From positions 33,437-97,436 of the forward strand of contig NW_014577680.1 in NCBI RefSeq assembly GCF_000485595.1: 64,000 bases of DNA, given 5' to 3'. Under the pieces are notes generated by a model, which saw only the letters and a program-made list of their open reading frames with translations, had not been told where the DNA came from and did not search any database. The stretch comes from Priapulus caudatus (taxonomy: Eukaryota > Priapulida > Priapulimorpha > Priapulimorphida > Priapulidae). The position numbers and the translations under genes were made by a program. Positions 47,966 through 59,345 of this stretch are shown here, piece by piece (position 1 is the stretch's first letter; each line of letters opens with the position of its first letter).

Positions 47966-48019
47966 TACGCCTTGCGGCTTCCATTGCGTCTATCATGTTC
48001 GTCTGTTCTAACTACGTGA

Positions 48020-48190
48020 AATTATGGGATACTAACTTTGAGTTAAAATATTTAACTCTGAGTTACTTAACTCAGGATTTAATCCATGTTTATGAAATCC
48101 AAATTTAACTCAGAGTTAGTAGTTTAACTCAGAGTTAGATTTAACTCTGAGTTAAGAGTTAATCCACGTCTGTAGAACCGGGTCCTGGAC
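48020..48190. repeat. TTAACTCAGAGTTA palindromic cluster, probable element terminus
   Basis: Multiple copies of TAACTCAGAGTTA or AACTCTGAGTTA, ending outward in ATTAATCCACG / CTACAGACGTGGATTAA and GGACCCGGTT. This resembles the GGxCxGGTTxxAC...GATTAA terminus at 24131/29872. It adjoins the Myb/SANT pseudogene, so it may be an end of the same element. Confidence 0.5.
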
Positions 48191-48371
48191 TGTAAGTGGA
48201 CAAAGATCTCTGACTGGAGAAAATAAAGATACAAATTTTTAAACCGAGACACTTTTGCACATTGAATTGTTAAAACTAGCTATTACTCCTCTCTCTTGGA
48301 AGATAACTCCATAATTTCGACTGTACAGCCGGTAGACTTTTGTAACGCCAATAATTCTATTTGCAACTGCA

Positions 48372-49026
48372 TTAATAAGTACCAGGTTCGCATTTGTTCA
48401 GTTTGAGGCCAGCAATTTTCAGATGAAGCCGTTTGCAGTCTGATTTGATGCTCTGCCTATGTTTTTCTGAAATATTTTCCAACCAGCTGAGGCGGTACAA
48501 CTGACTTGAAGAAAGTGACATTTTTCCTAACATTTCGCAAAATGCCACACATGGAGTTATACGCTGAAGAAACATGTCTGTCCGTACAACAAAGTCACCA
48601 TACTCTAGACCAGTAACAAGTAACTGTGTCTGGATCTAGAAAAAGTAGGGGTACTTTTCTTTTAGTTGCAAAGTACCGTCCACTTCTTCCAAACAAGAGT
48701 CTTTGCCGCTTCTGACATTTTTCCTGTCTCAGACAGTATGGGCACTTTATTTCCACCCACCTCTGCCCACAACAATCGCACACGACAATGCCGTCAGGTG
48801 AGGCACATAAATGCTAATGATCTACTGTCAAAAACAGCCCACGATCTTTAACTATCACATTACTTTTGCCGAGTTGAGTGTTCTTTTCATATTGGAGCCT
48901 GGCCATTTTCTCGTGTTCACACCCCCACCTAGTTGCAGTGGTTGAAAAAGTGATTACTGCTGGATAGCATATAGATTTGAGGAGGCTTAGTGATGGCTTT
49001 TCGATGGATGTTGAGCAGACCACCAT
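48372..49026 (-). pseudogene. YqaJ-type nuclease domain, copy 2 (broken)
   Basis: Frames in series on the minus strand. 49026 onward has SLSLLKSICYPAV and ATRWGCEHEKMARLQYEKN, ending VDH, a TAG, then in frame HLCASPDGIVVCDCCGQ. The next part is VEIKCPYC. After a shift come GDFVVRTDMFLQRITP and a tail to 48372. The Asp of ASPDG, the E-I-K pair and the DFVV block are the lambda-exonuclease/YqaJ signature. The N-terminal RxGxITAS part of the domain is absent. At least one stop and one frameshift make it inactive. A second copy lies at 51290-52577. Confidence 0.65.
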
Positions 49027-49044
49027 TCATTTTAGATGCTGTTA

Positions 49045-49770
49045 TTCGTTCTCTCCTTAGCACACTTAAAAGAATAAACACCCACTTCACACATTTGCAC
49101 CACTAATATCACTGTGAATCTTGATAAACATATTACAGAACTCCTGAGCACACTTAAAAGAATAAACACCCACTTCACATATGTACCTCTAATATCACCG
49201 TGGAATGAGCAACTATAACTATACTAGTAACTTCCTTAATCCTAGACAGGCATGTATTGCAAATGTAGAAATCATTTCTTGGAAGAAATGTAGCCCAGAC
49301 AAGGGCTGGTTTAATAAGAGCAGTTCTTCATTCGACGGTACACAGATAGTTTTCGATGCATCTGGCTAGAGTTTCATAGCCCGCTTTAGCTAAATGTAGC
49401 TCGTCGCGGAAGAAAGGTTTCCCACTGTCGTTTTCCGCACGAACTCTTCCTCCATCTAAAAATGGGCCAATGGCGCCAGTAGGCGTGTAGAAAGGCGTGT
49501 ATTGCAAATGTAGAAATCATTTCTTGGAAGAAATGTAGCCTTGACAAGGGATGGTTTTACTAAGAGCAGTTCTTCATTCGACGGTAAGCAGATAGCCGGA
49601 GCCCGGAAGACGGTGCAATAGCGCTCCATAGTCTTCACCGAGCTCCGGAGATGGCGCAGGGCCCGCACACGCCATTGTCTTAACCGGAGCCCAGAAGACG
49701 GTGCAATAGCGCTCCATAGTTTTCACCAAGCTCCGGAGACGGCGCAGGGCCCGCACGCGCCATTGTCTCG
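49045..49770. repeat. Three small tandem duplications
   Basis: AGAATAAACACCCACTTCACA blocks (49065 and 49155, about 88 bp apart). A 100-bp block starting at TGTATTGCAAATGTAGAAAT occurs at 49253 and 49499. A GC-rich 88-bp unit (CCGGAGCCC...AAGACGGTGCAATAG) occurs at 49599 and 49687. Confidence 0.8.
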
Positions 49771-50439
49771 AGCCACAATTAAAAAAATGTTTGTTTGCCC
49801 TCACCCGACCCAGGCTGAAAAGTTTTGGTAGGTATAGGTTGCCTTTTTTTAGGGGGGTCTCACAAATTTAGCATGGTGTCTGTGAATCCGTGGCTAACTA
49901 ACTCTGTATTTATTTACATACGTCCCGCATGCGCGCTCGCTCTGCACGGCCAGAGACACTAGTACGCATAGCAGTACGTTTCTGTTTCTGCTGGATACGA
50001 CCTGTAGGATATAGGATAAAAAATGGGAATACTGCCGATTCTGAGAGTAGACGAAATGGGAGTAGGTGAAATGGGTGTAAGCAAAATGGGAGTAGGCCAC
50101 CTGGGATGTTACCATTTCTACCGTTGATTATGCCAAACTGCACTTTTAGCCTGCTCGCTTGTCATTTGTTCTATCTTTCTCACTTCCTCCTTTCTAACCT
50201 GAAAAAAACAACAATTAGAATACTAAATACACACTAATACTTAACGTAAGTTTTCCACACACAAGTGAACCTATTACACGGATTTTTATCTCCAGCTGTA
50301 AAAAATGCATTATGCAAATAAAATCAACAATCTGGTGACAGATATAAATGAAGTGCAAATTAAAAACATCTTTTTATATCCCAATACACGAATTCCTTAA
50401 AATTGTTTCGTATTTACCTCATTTGCGTCATTGACTCTG

Positions 50440-50861
50440 TATTGTCCATGGCAGAGCACAGTCATAGTCATGGTCTTTGGCAGCAGCTTGCAAGTCAGCT
50501 CTCCCATATAAGTACCGGATGGTGAGATCTTCACCGTAGTTGGAGCAGTAATTGATGACATTGGATCGGACCAGATCCTGGTACCCAGGCATGTTAATGA
50601 ACTGGTGTGGACGTGGATCAGTCAGGTATGAACACTGTCCCCTTTTCCGTAGAACCCCAAGATTTTCAACCCTTTTATAGCTGATTTATAGAACCGCGCC
50701 ACGGCAGTCAGGTGTTCTGCTGTCAATTGCTTGAAACCACATCCAGGCCAATTGACGATTGTTGGTTCGGGCAGAGAAATGGTGACAACCACAATTTTGG
50801 TTCCTGTCATATTGGGTCCTGGTACGAAATAAATACACGATTTTGCAGAGTACACTACCAA
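50440..50861 (-). pseudogene. Unrecognised coding fragment with a frameshift
   Basis: The frame 50861-50622 (TIVNWPGCGFKQLTAEHL...) shifts near 50635 into SYLTDPRPHQFINMPGYQDL and on through SNYGEDLTIRYLYGRADL to about 50440, where an ATGAG/GTAAAT donor-like site follows in another phase. The amino-acid composition is protein-like. I do not recognise the family. Confidence 0.35.
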
Positions 50862-51289
50862 TCGACTTCACAGAGTACACTACCGATCTTCACAGCACTT
50901 TTAAACACATTGATAAAATGTTAACTGTGTGCTGTGCGTTGTCTAATATGTGTGCCTCTGTTGTCCCATTTGAGTAGTACTGTGTGTGTAAATTTGTTAT
51001 TTATATATTGTAAGTTCTATATTTGTGGTGTCTAAGTTTGTGATATAAGTTACAATCATTGGCAAATTATGAACTGTGCAAGCCTTCTAATTCTGCTGAA
51101 TTGCAATACATTAAACGTTTATAATATTATACTAGTATTTTATTCATATTTATGTCTCAAAAAGATGCATGGTATAAACCAGATAGATAGAGTGAGAGAG
51201 AACAAGATATAGATAGAGTGAGAGAGACACCACAAAGTATACAAACTACACAACGTATTGATATGATGTTTACTACATGTTTTTACTGT

Positions 51290-52577
51290 TGAACTTGAAC
51301 TTTTGACACTCTGGGCAAAACCAAGTTCCTTTTGGAGCCCGTTTAATTCACACATTTAAAATGAAGCCATGCATAAGGACTGTTCTCATTGTCACACCCT
51401 ATGACATCGTCACCCTCCTTGCACACTCTATTACATACACAGATAACTTCCACTGATTCTGCTGACTATATTTGGTTGACATGCATAAATCATTGTATCA
51501 GGTGAATTACTGGTGCAATTAGCCAAAGGAACAGAATCCAATGGATTTCAAAAATATTTACCACCCAGTTCTGGTAAAACAGCAGATTTGAAGAAGTTTT
51601 TCGATTTTTCAACCATTTCATGACAGAACTTGTAGTCATGTACAATTCGCTCACAGAAGAAGTCTCTCGTTGTTCAAACAACAAAGTCACAAGACTTCTT
51701 GTTGCAGAATAGCAACTGACACTGCACCTGATAGTAGTAGCTGTGTGACCGCTGTAGATGTAGTGACACATCGTGAGTTTTGAGGCAATCGATAGCTGCA
51801 GATATCTTAGCTGAATTTCTCTCGCAGTAAGGACACTTGATTTCTATCACAAATTCACCACAACAGTCACACGCACCAATGCTATCAAGTGTGGCTCCCA
51901 TGTAGGGATAGCTTGGATGGATTACCAAGCCGCTGTCACGCCAGACAAAGTTCTTGTGATTTGTCTTCGCGGTTTCGATGTAACACTTTCGAGGTACTGT
52001 GGTCCACACCCCACGGTGGTCCCCCACAGTGGTCCACGGTGGTGGGTGGTATGGTGAATTACTAATGGTCACAGCCCCACTGTGTTTGCTTTGAATATAA
52101 TTTTTTTGGTCCAGGATAGCAGATTTTTTTTATCAAACTCTTAAATGGATTTTGTAGAGGTGTGCGACAAACAGCCTTAATCGGTGAAGCCGTTATTTTA
52201 CCAGCCCTAAAACTAAACCACTCCTTGCTGGTAGACTGTCCTCGCGTGTCATTCTCACAATTTTCACATTCTTCCGGGCTCACAGTTAATCCACGGAAAA
52301 CTTCGTCGCATTGTCCAGTCAGTGTGTTGTTGTCGACAAAAGCACAGTTTTCAATGTATAGTTCAGACAACACTTTGGGGTACTATTTGTTCAATGCTTT
52401 CGGTCTGAACTTACTCGCAAAGCCTGGCACTAGTGATAACAACGCAGGCTTTTGTCCCGAAGCGTCAAGGGCAGAAAAGAGTTCTGATAATTCTGCTGCG
52501 GTAGGCTCGTTCACAGCAGGTAATTTCTTCTGTTTCACACTGGGTGTGACTGGTGATACACTAACCACACTATCCAA
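51290..52577 (-). pseudogene. YqaJ-type nuclease with C-terminal PHD finger, copy 1 (broken)
   Basis: Order on the minus strand: ELFSALDASGQKPALLSLVPGF (52577 frame); GQSTSKEWFSFRAGKITAS with KKICYPGPKKLYSKQTQWGCD (52373 frame); then after a GGTGG-rich insert HKNFVWRDSGLVIHPSYPYMGATLDS, CDCCG, VIEIKCPYC and SYYYQVQCQL, CDFVV. A TGA replaces the expected Trp at 51674, then the frame continues TTRDFFCERIVHDYKF. The 3' end reads CKEGDDVIGCDN...WLHFKCV and, one frame over, WFCPECQKFK, a PHD finger. Catalytic Asp, E-x-K and Y-x-Q-V-Q are all visible. Such YqaJ proteins are common in invertebrate genomes; function in mobile-element biology is inferred. Nonsense, frameshifts and the insert show decay. 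Confidence 0.7.
51996..52050. repeat. GGTGG/CCACC palindromic insertion inside the YqaJ pseudogene
   Basis: CCCCACGGTGGTCCCCCACAGTGGTCCACGG-type sequence interrupts the reading between TQWGCD and the HKNF segment. Likely a local minisatellite expansion; it may explain the frame change. Confidence 0.5.
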
Positions 52578-53100
52578 CTGTTCTTCATTATCTTCGCCGA
52601 GGTAAAGTCTATTTCTTGAATTGTCTGGTACTGAACCTGTAAATTAAAAGCAAATTTATAGTTATTTTACACATGAAATAAGCGCAAGATCATGCACAGT
52701 TTAATTTTAATTGTTGTTAATTATATTTAAATGATGTACAGATGCTCTCTGTAACAGTAAATATATATTATACATGGATGGAAAAAGATAATTTTATACA
52801 TGGATAGAAAGAAATAATTTTATTATAGGTTAACTTAGTAACCGAACTGTTTACCTTAGTCACTGCAGACGGCAACCAATAACATTTCTCTTCTGTGACA
52901 GTCCTCGAATTTTTTATTTTCACAGCAGCCTCGACAGCAAATAACAGCGCACCTACATGGGAACATACTTCCGGTGTTAAACCTGACCAGTTGTGGCAGG
53001 TTGAAGGCCTTTGTTCGGCAAATGTCTTGATCCTTTAGCACACGCATTGCTGCTTCTGCAAAGTTATTGGTGTTATTCCATAATCACTAATTAAATCATA

Positions 53101-53126
53101 AACCCTAACCCTAACCCTAACCCTAA
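53101..53126. repeat. Interstitial telomeric repeat (CCCTAA)n
   Basis: Four units of AACCCT at the head of the 53-55.5 kb satellite. TTAGGG is the general animal telomere sequence, which argues against most insects. Confidence 0.85.
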
Positions 53127-53129
53127 TCA

Positions 53130-55560
53130 CTAACATTGTCTCGCATATGGAGAATGTGCGCATTGAAACACACTGGCTGGCTGTAGAATCGCTGTTGTTG
53201 TTGTTGATACGAAATATAAATGATAAAGAAATATTTCGTCATAGTTTGTTATAGTTCACCACCACCATCAGTGTGCAGATACCACTGTAGCTAGCACACA
53301 AAAACGTACAATCACTAACATTGTCTCGCATATGGAGAATATGCGCGTAGAAATACACTGGCTGACTGTAGAATCGCTGTTGTTGTTTATACGAATATAT
53401 ATATATATAGATATATTTCGTTATAGTTCACCAATGTGTCATCATAAGGAGAGCGAGGACATATCATCGCCTGTATCAGAATGCAACTGCCTCTTGTCAG
53501 TCTCCAATGTTGAGGCTGTCGGCTTCATTCTGCGAACTGTCTCGCATGGAGAATATGCGCGTAGAAATACACTATATGTATAACGATTCGTAACGATATC
53601 GTAATGTGTAACGATCAATGTTTCACATTACCAAATTTAGCAACGAGATATTTACCATTATGTCGAAGCTGCGTTGAGCCTGTCGAGGCCGTCGGCTTCA
53701 TCCTGCAAACTGTAGAATCGCTGTTTGTTGTTGATACGAATATATATATATATAAAGATATATTTCGTTATCGCCACCACCACCACCACTGTACAATGTA
53801 CACTGAAGAAACCAGTGTAGCTAGCACACAAAAACGTAAAATCACTATCTGTGTGCGCATGCTGCGGTGATCTCCTCACAAGTCGTAGGAACACATCTCA
53901 GCACACAAAAACGAAAGCCAAGAGCAGATAGTCCGTCGCTCGCTGTCGTCGCCAGCACGCCGTAGAATCGCATGTAGTCGCGTGCCCTGGCAGATACACA
54001 GTCTTGCATGAATATCACAAGAAATGCACTGTTTCTCATGGAGAATACAAGTCTATAGTCCACCACTGTCGTCACCAGCACGCCGTAGAATCGCATGTAG
54101 TCGCGTGCCCTGGCAGATACACAGTCTTGCATGAGCAATGTTACTAGCAAGTTAGCATGCCTTAGAGGGAGATTAACAGTCAAAAGGTGCATAAAGGAAA
54201 TAAGAGAAATGCGGGAGGGAGCAGATGCAGCGGCTGGCTAACGAACAAGATGCATGCATGCATGCATGCAAGGAAGTTAGCATGCCTCAAAGGGTGCATG
54301 CATCCAACCGACTGATCTCTGTTGATACGAATATGTATATATTTCGTATAGTCAGTCTACCACCACCACTGTACACAATCGTAATATCACTATCTGTGTC
54401 GTTCGCATGCTGCGATGATCGCAGAAGACGTATACACCGGATATACACATGTCTTCACTGCATGTAGAATCGCTGTTGATACGAATATGTATATATTTCG
54501 TATATCACCACTGTCGTCCCCGGCATGCTGTAGAATCGCATGTAGTCGCGTGCCGGGACAAATACACTGTCTAGCATGAAGAATACGAGAAATACACTGT
54601 CTAGCATGAAGAATACGGGAAATACACTGTCTCGCATGGAGAAGACGAGTCTTTAGTCAACGACTATCATCCCCGGCACGCCGTAGAATCTATGTGATGG
54701 CGCGTGCCGGGGCAAATACACTGTCTAGCTGCTCTAGCATGAAGAATACGAGAAATACACTGCTTCTCATGGAGAAGACGAGTCTTTAGTCCAGGACTGT
54801 CGTCCCCGGCACGCCGTAGAATCTATGTGATGGCGCGCCGGGGGAAGATGGAAGTGTCTCGCATGGATCGAGAATATCAGCGTAGAAATGCCCTGGCTGT
54901 AGACTTGCTGTTTATTGTTGATACGAATATATAATATATGTAAAGTTATATTTCGTTATACAATGTCTCGCATGGAGAATACGAGAAATACACTGCTTCT
55001 CATTTCTGAATCTCTGTTGATACGAATATGTATATATTTCGTATAGTCCACCACCACCACTGTACACAAACATGCGGCGATTATCGCAGAAGACGTGTAC
55101 ACCAGAAATACACATGTCTTCACTGCATGTAGAATCGCCGTTGATACGAATATGTATTTCGTATAGTCCACCACCACCACTGTACACAAACGTAATACCA
55201 CTATCTGTGTCGTTCGCATGCATGTAGAATCGCTGTTGATACGAATACTGTGTCGTTCGCATGTAGAATCGCTGTTGATACGAATATGTATATATTTCGT
55301 ATAGTCAGTCTACCACCACCACTGTACACACACAAACGTAATATCACTATCTGCGTCGTTCGCATGCATGTAGAATCGCTGTTGATACGAATACTGTGTC
55401 GTTCGCATGTAGAATCGCTGTTGATACGAATACTGTGTCGTTCGCATGTAGAATCGCTGTTGATACGAATATGTATTTCGTATAGTCCACCACCACCACT
55501 GTACACGAACGTAATATCACTATCTGCGTCGTTCGCATGCATGCGGCGATGATCGCAGAA
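53130..55560. repeat. Composite satellite array 3
   Basis: Repeated modules: GTAGAATCGCTGTTGATACG, AATATGTATATATTTCGTAT, CCACCACCACTGTACAC, AATATCACTATCTGTGTCG, ACACTGTCTxGCATG, and CCCCGGCACGCCGTAGAATC. Modules occur in changing order with several local duplications (55220-55460 holds three GTGTCGTTCGCATGTAGAATC copies). Related to arrays 1 and 2 through the TGTCTCGCATGGAGAATACG and GTAGAATCTATGT words. Short frames are spurious. Confidence 0.8.
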
Positions 55561-55885
55561 GACGTATACACTATAAACACAATCTTCACTGTGCATAGGT
55601 GCTGATTTTGGTCAGGCCTCTCACCTGCAAACTGCCCGGCATGGTTGAACCTGCCAGAGACATGACATGCCATGCCTCTGCCAGTATAGCTTGCAGGATC
55701 ACTGAAGCTCTCAAGCCTCGCCACCAACTTCAAGGTATCAGCACAAGGGGAGGAATTTATTAATAAATATTTATATACAAATAAATAAATTAATAAATTG
55801 ATGCACATAGTGTCAATCGCGACGCACATTGCGTCCATGTTTCACTTAGTGTCAATCGCGATGCACGTGGTGTCCATGTGTTTTA
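55560..55885. other. Short spacer before the KDZ-like gene
   Basis: One minus-strand segment (about 55605-55740: ESFSDPASYTGRGMACHVSG) looks protein-like but I do not recognise it. The rest is AT-rich or repeats of the word GTGTCAATCGCGA. Confidence 0.3.
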
Positions 55886-56336
55886 ACGCAGCTGCTGCTG
55901 CTGCTGGTCGTCCCGCTGATGGTGGTGCTGCTGCTACCGCTGCTGCCGCTGCTGCAGATGTTGCTGTAGCTGCTGCTGCTGCTGCTGTGGCTGTAGCTGT
56001 AGAAGCAGCTGCTGCTGTGGCTGTTGCTGTAGCTGCTGCTGCTGTGGCTGTAGCTGTAGAAACAGCTGCTGCTGCTGTGGCTGTTGCTGTAGCTGCTGCT
56101 GCTGCTGCTGTGGCTGTAGCTGTAGAAACAGCTGCTGCTGCTGTGGCTGTTGCTGTAGCTGCTGCTGCTGCTGCTGTGGCTGTAGCTGTAGAAACAGCTG
56201 CTGCTGAGGCTGTTGCTGTAGCTGCTGCTGCTGCTGTGGCTGTAGCTGTAGAAGCACCTGCTGCTGCTGTGGCTGTTGCTGTAGCTGCTGCTGTGGCTGG
56301 AGCAGCTGCTGTGGCTGTAGCTGTAGAAGCAGTTGT

Positions 56337-56378
<42 letters not shown>

Positions 56379-56385
56379 TGGTCCC
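55885..56385 (-). repeat. Coding minisatellite: polyGln with LQLQPQQ periodicity
   Basis: Five to six units of about 66 bp (CAGCTACAGCCACAGCAGCAG type on the minus strand) encode LFLQLQPQQQQQQLQQQPQ repeats at the C-terminus of the last KDZ-like exon, then a pure CAG run near 56340-56375. Opposite-strand Ala/Val frames are artefacts. Confidence 0.85.
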
Positions 56386-57304
56386 GCTGCTGGTTCTGCT
56401 GGCACGCCCGGCGCTTCTCTATCAGCGCGGCCCGCCACTGCTGGACAGGAACGGTCGACGTCACAGCAAAATGCCAGTTCCCGTAATACTGCGAGTGCTG
56501 TGCCGAATTCCGCTCCTGGTGGCATTCCCTGCATTTGGTGGGGGGCGCTGCTCTCTTGTACGCACGGGTTGGCTCAACTGCCTCACCTGCTGCTTGCGCG
56601 CGCAGGAGCTTGCGCTTCCTGCGCCACAGAGTCGTCCTCGACAAACGGTCTTCGCTGGTGGCTGGTGGCGATGTATCGGCCACCTGACCGATGTGAGAAA
56701 CGTCGTCTGTGGCCAGTGGCGCAGTCGGCGAAGCAGATGGCAGCGCAAGCGATCTCCGCGCAGCACTCATTTGGCCCGCGGTGTTGTCGGGCAGCTCAAA
56801 CGTGTGCTGTGTCTGGTTGGGTGCTTGCGCTACTGGAGACAGAGCCCGTGCAGCTGGTAGAGGTTCTGCGCTGACGGCTTCCAGGCGTTGGTGCGTGATT
56901 CCCTGCTCGAGCGTCAGACGCTCATGGCGTTTGGTACGCTTGACGTACCACTGCGACAAGGTGGTCGGGTTCACGGCCATGAGCTGGATGCTCGTGGAAT
57001 CTAAGACGCGAGCATTACTCAGCAACAACGCCCGGATGCACGAATAGGCGCGGGTGACAGCAGCCCACCGGTCTGCTCCCCGGGCTTTCGCGGGTGATAG
57101 ATTCGCCGCGCACAGCTTGATTATAACCGCCTCCATGGTGCGGTTGCAATCGGGCCACTGTGCGGGCCCCTCGCCTTTGCCCAGGAAGCACCTGGATGGA
57201 GACAGGAATGCAATTAGCCTCAAATACAATCATGACATGTTACATATATAAAGTTGTTCAGCCGAATTAGTCAGTTCTCGCATAACTCGAGAACTCTGCA
57301 GCCT

Positions 57305-57600
57305 AGAGGAAAACGAAAGATATTTTCAGAATCATCAGCACGTTTGGGAGGTGGTTCTGGCTGAAACAAACATGTAAAAAAGTTAAAAATTACTAGAAAT
57401 GAATAACAATAGATGGCGGTGTCACAGTGTTGTCATATTCATGCATAATTTCAATAATCCTCAATTACGCATAGCGTAACGAACGCGTAGAACACAGACG
57501 TCACGGCTGAAAGCTCGTACAAGTATACAATGAATAGATGAAATCATTTGCATACAATACGTCCACGATGTATTAGAAATCGCTGTAGTACACAGTTATT
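57305..57600. other. Intron shared with 3165-3430
   Basis: Holds the conserved block AGCACGTTTGGGAGGTGGTTCTGG and GGCGGTGTCACAGTGT found in copy A. Homology of copies A and B stops just left of 57305/3165, which dates the loss of the last exon in copy A. Confidence 0.7.
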
Positions 57601-58374
57601 ACACAGTAACGAAATGTACAATCAATTTATTACCTCTTGGTGCTGTCGACCCCGGGCACTGTCGTGTTTCCTTTCGAGCGCTGGTAACGCCCGTGCACGA
57701 GTCGGGGCTGGTGGCGTTTTGCAATGGTCGACGGCCTCTTGTCGTAGGGGAGCAGGTCGTCCCACAGACGGATGATGGTGTCCGCCTGGGTGAGCGTCAG
57801 TGCAACTGACGTCTGCTCACCCAACTCGAAGAGGCATTGCGCCAAAGCATCCACCCGTCCGAAGCCGCCGATGTTGTCCGGTCCGACCGAATCCTGTGGA
57901 AAACACAAATTCATTACATACAGATCCCTGCATGAGCAAGCATGCATGCATCGAGAGAGTAAAGCAATTGAAAGACCAGCAAAAACTTACTTCGGGTTCC
58001 AAGCGCTCCGGATCTTCAGCAGTCACGACACACTCAGTGTCGCACGACGAGGCAGCTGTCACGGGGTGCTGTGTGTCCGGCTGAGTCGCGCGGTTCGACG
58101 GAAGACGAACGCTAGGCTCTACTGGCGGTAGAGTCAGGTCGTCAGCTGAACCCGCGTCTGCAAAGCCTTCGTCAGCCTCAGCGTCATCGATGTCGTCGTC
58201 GTCGTCATCCTCAGCCTCGCACTGGGCGGCCTCCCTGCTATCAGGATCCAGCAACGCGAGATCCTGAAGCACCGCACCAGTCTGGCTGTAGAGGTACTCG
58301 ACACCAATGAGCTCTCCTGTAACGAATGCAATCGTGACGACATTACATGTATATAGCTGTATGAAATAATGCAT

Positions 58375-58466
58375 ATAAAAAAAAAATATAACATAAATAT
58401 ATAATATATATACAATATATTATATATATATATATAGTATATATATTTTATATATATAATAAAATA

Positions 58467-58498
<32 letters not shown>

Positions 58499-59290
58499 TA
58501 ATATAAATATAAATATATATATATATACTATATATAGTATATATAATAAAAAACATAATATGTTAAAAATGAATCTCTGTATATATGTATATAATATATA
58601 AAAATAAGAATAATATAAATAAAATATAAATATATATATTATATATTATAAAAATAACTTATAATATTAAACTATAAATAATTAATAAAACATTATAAAA
58701 TAAAAAATCTTATTAAAAAAATAATATAATAAATACCAACATCAAATATATAATAAAATAACTATAAAAAAAAAAAATTATTAAAAAAAATAATAATATA
58801 GAGATTGTAATTTTTTAAACAAAAAATAAAAAAATATAATTTAATAATTAATAATATAAATATATAAAAAAAATTAAAAAAAAATATATATAATTATAAA
58901 ATAAAAAAAAATAAAGTAATCTTACATAATAAAAAAAATATAAACAAATAACAAAAAATAAAAATATATAAAAAATCAAAAAATACCACCCACTAATAAG
59001 ATAAAAAATTTAAATATAAAATAATAACATAAAAAAATTATAAAATAAATATATAAATATAATAAATTAACATGTAAATATTATAAATGATTATTATAAA
59101 ATAATAATCAAAAAAATAATAGACATAATAAAATATAAATAATAACTATTATATAATTAATAATTATTAATTAATAATATTTAAATATATTATAAAAAAT
59201 ATATAAATCAAAATTATATAATAAAATAATTAAAAAAATATTATAATAATAATATATAATATATATAATTAATAATAAATAAATATTTTA

Positions 59291-59333
<43 letters not shown>

Positions 59334-59345
59334 AAATAATATAAT
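58375..59345. repeat. AT-only expansion inside a KDZ-like intron
   Basis: Almost 1 kb of A/T with only scattered G or C (for example CACCCACTAATAAG near 58990). The equivalent intron in copy A is about 240 bp, with intron-like AAATAAAAA sequence at the same place. The segment ATGTTAAAAATGAATCTGCAAATG follows in both copies. Confidence 0.85.

Noticed and set aside
53130-55560. CRISPR-like alternation of repeats and spacers
   Set aside because: Modules are variable in length and spacers are themselves repeated; this is animal satellite DNA with no cas genes.
55798-56874. 358-residue Ala/Val-rich plus-strand frame
   Set aside because: Antisense of the polyGln exon, which has splice sites and a conserved domain on the minus strand.
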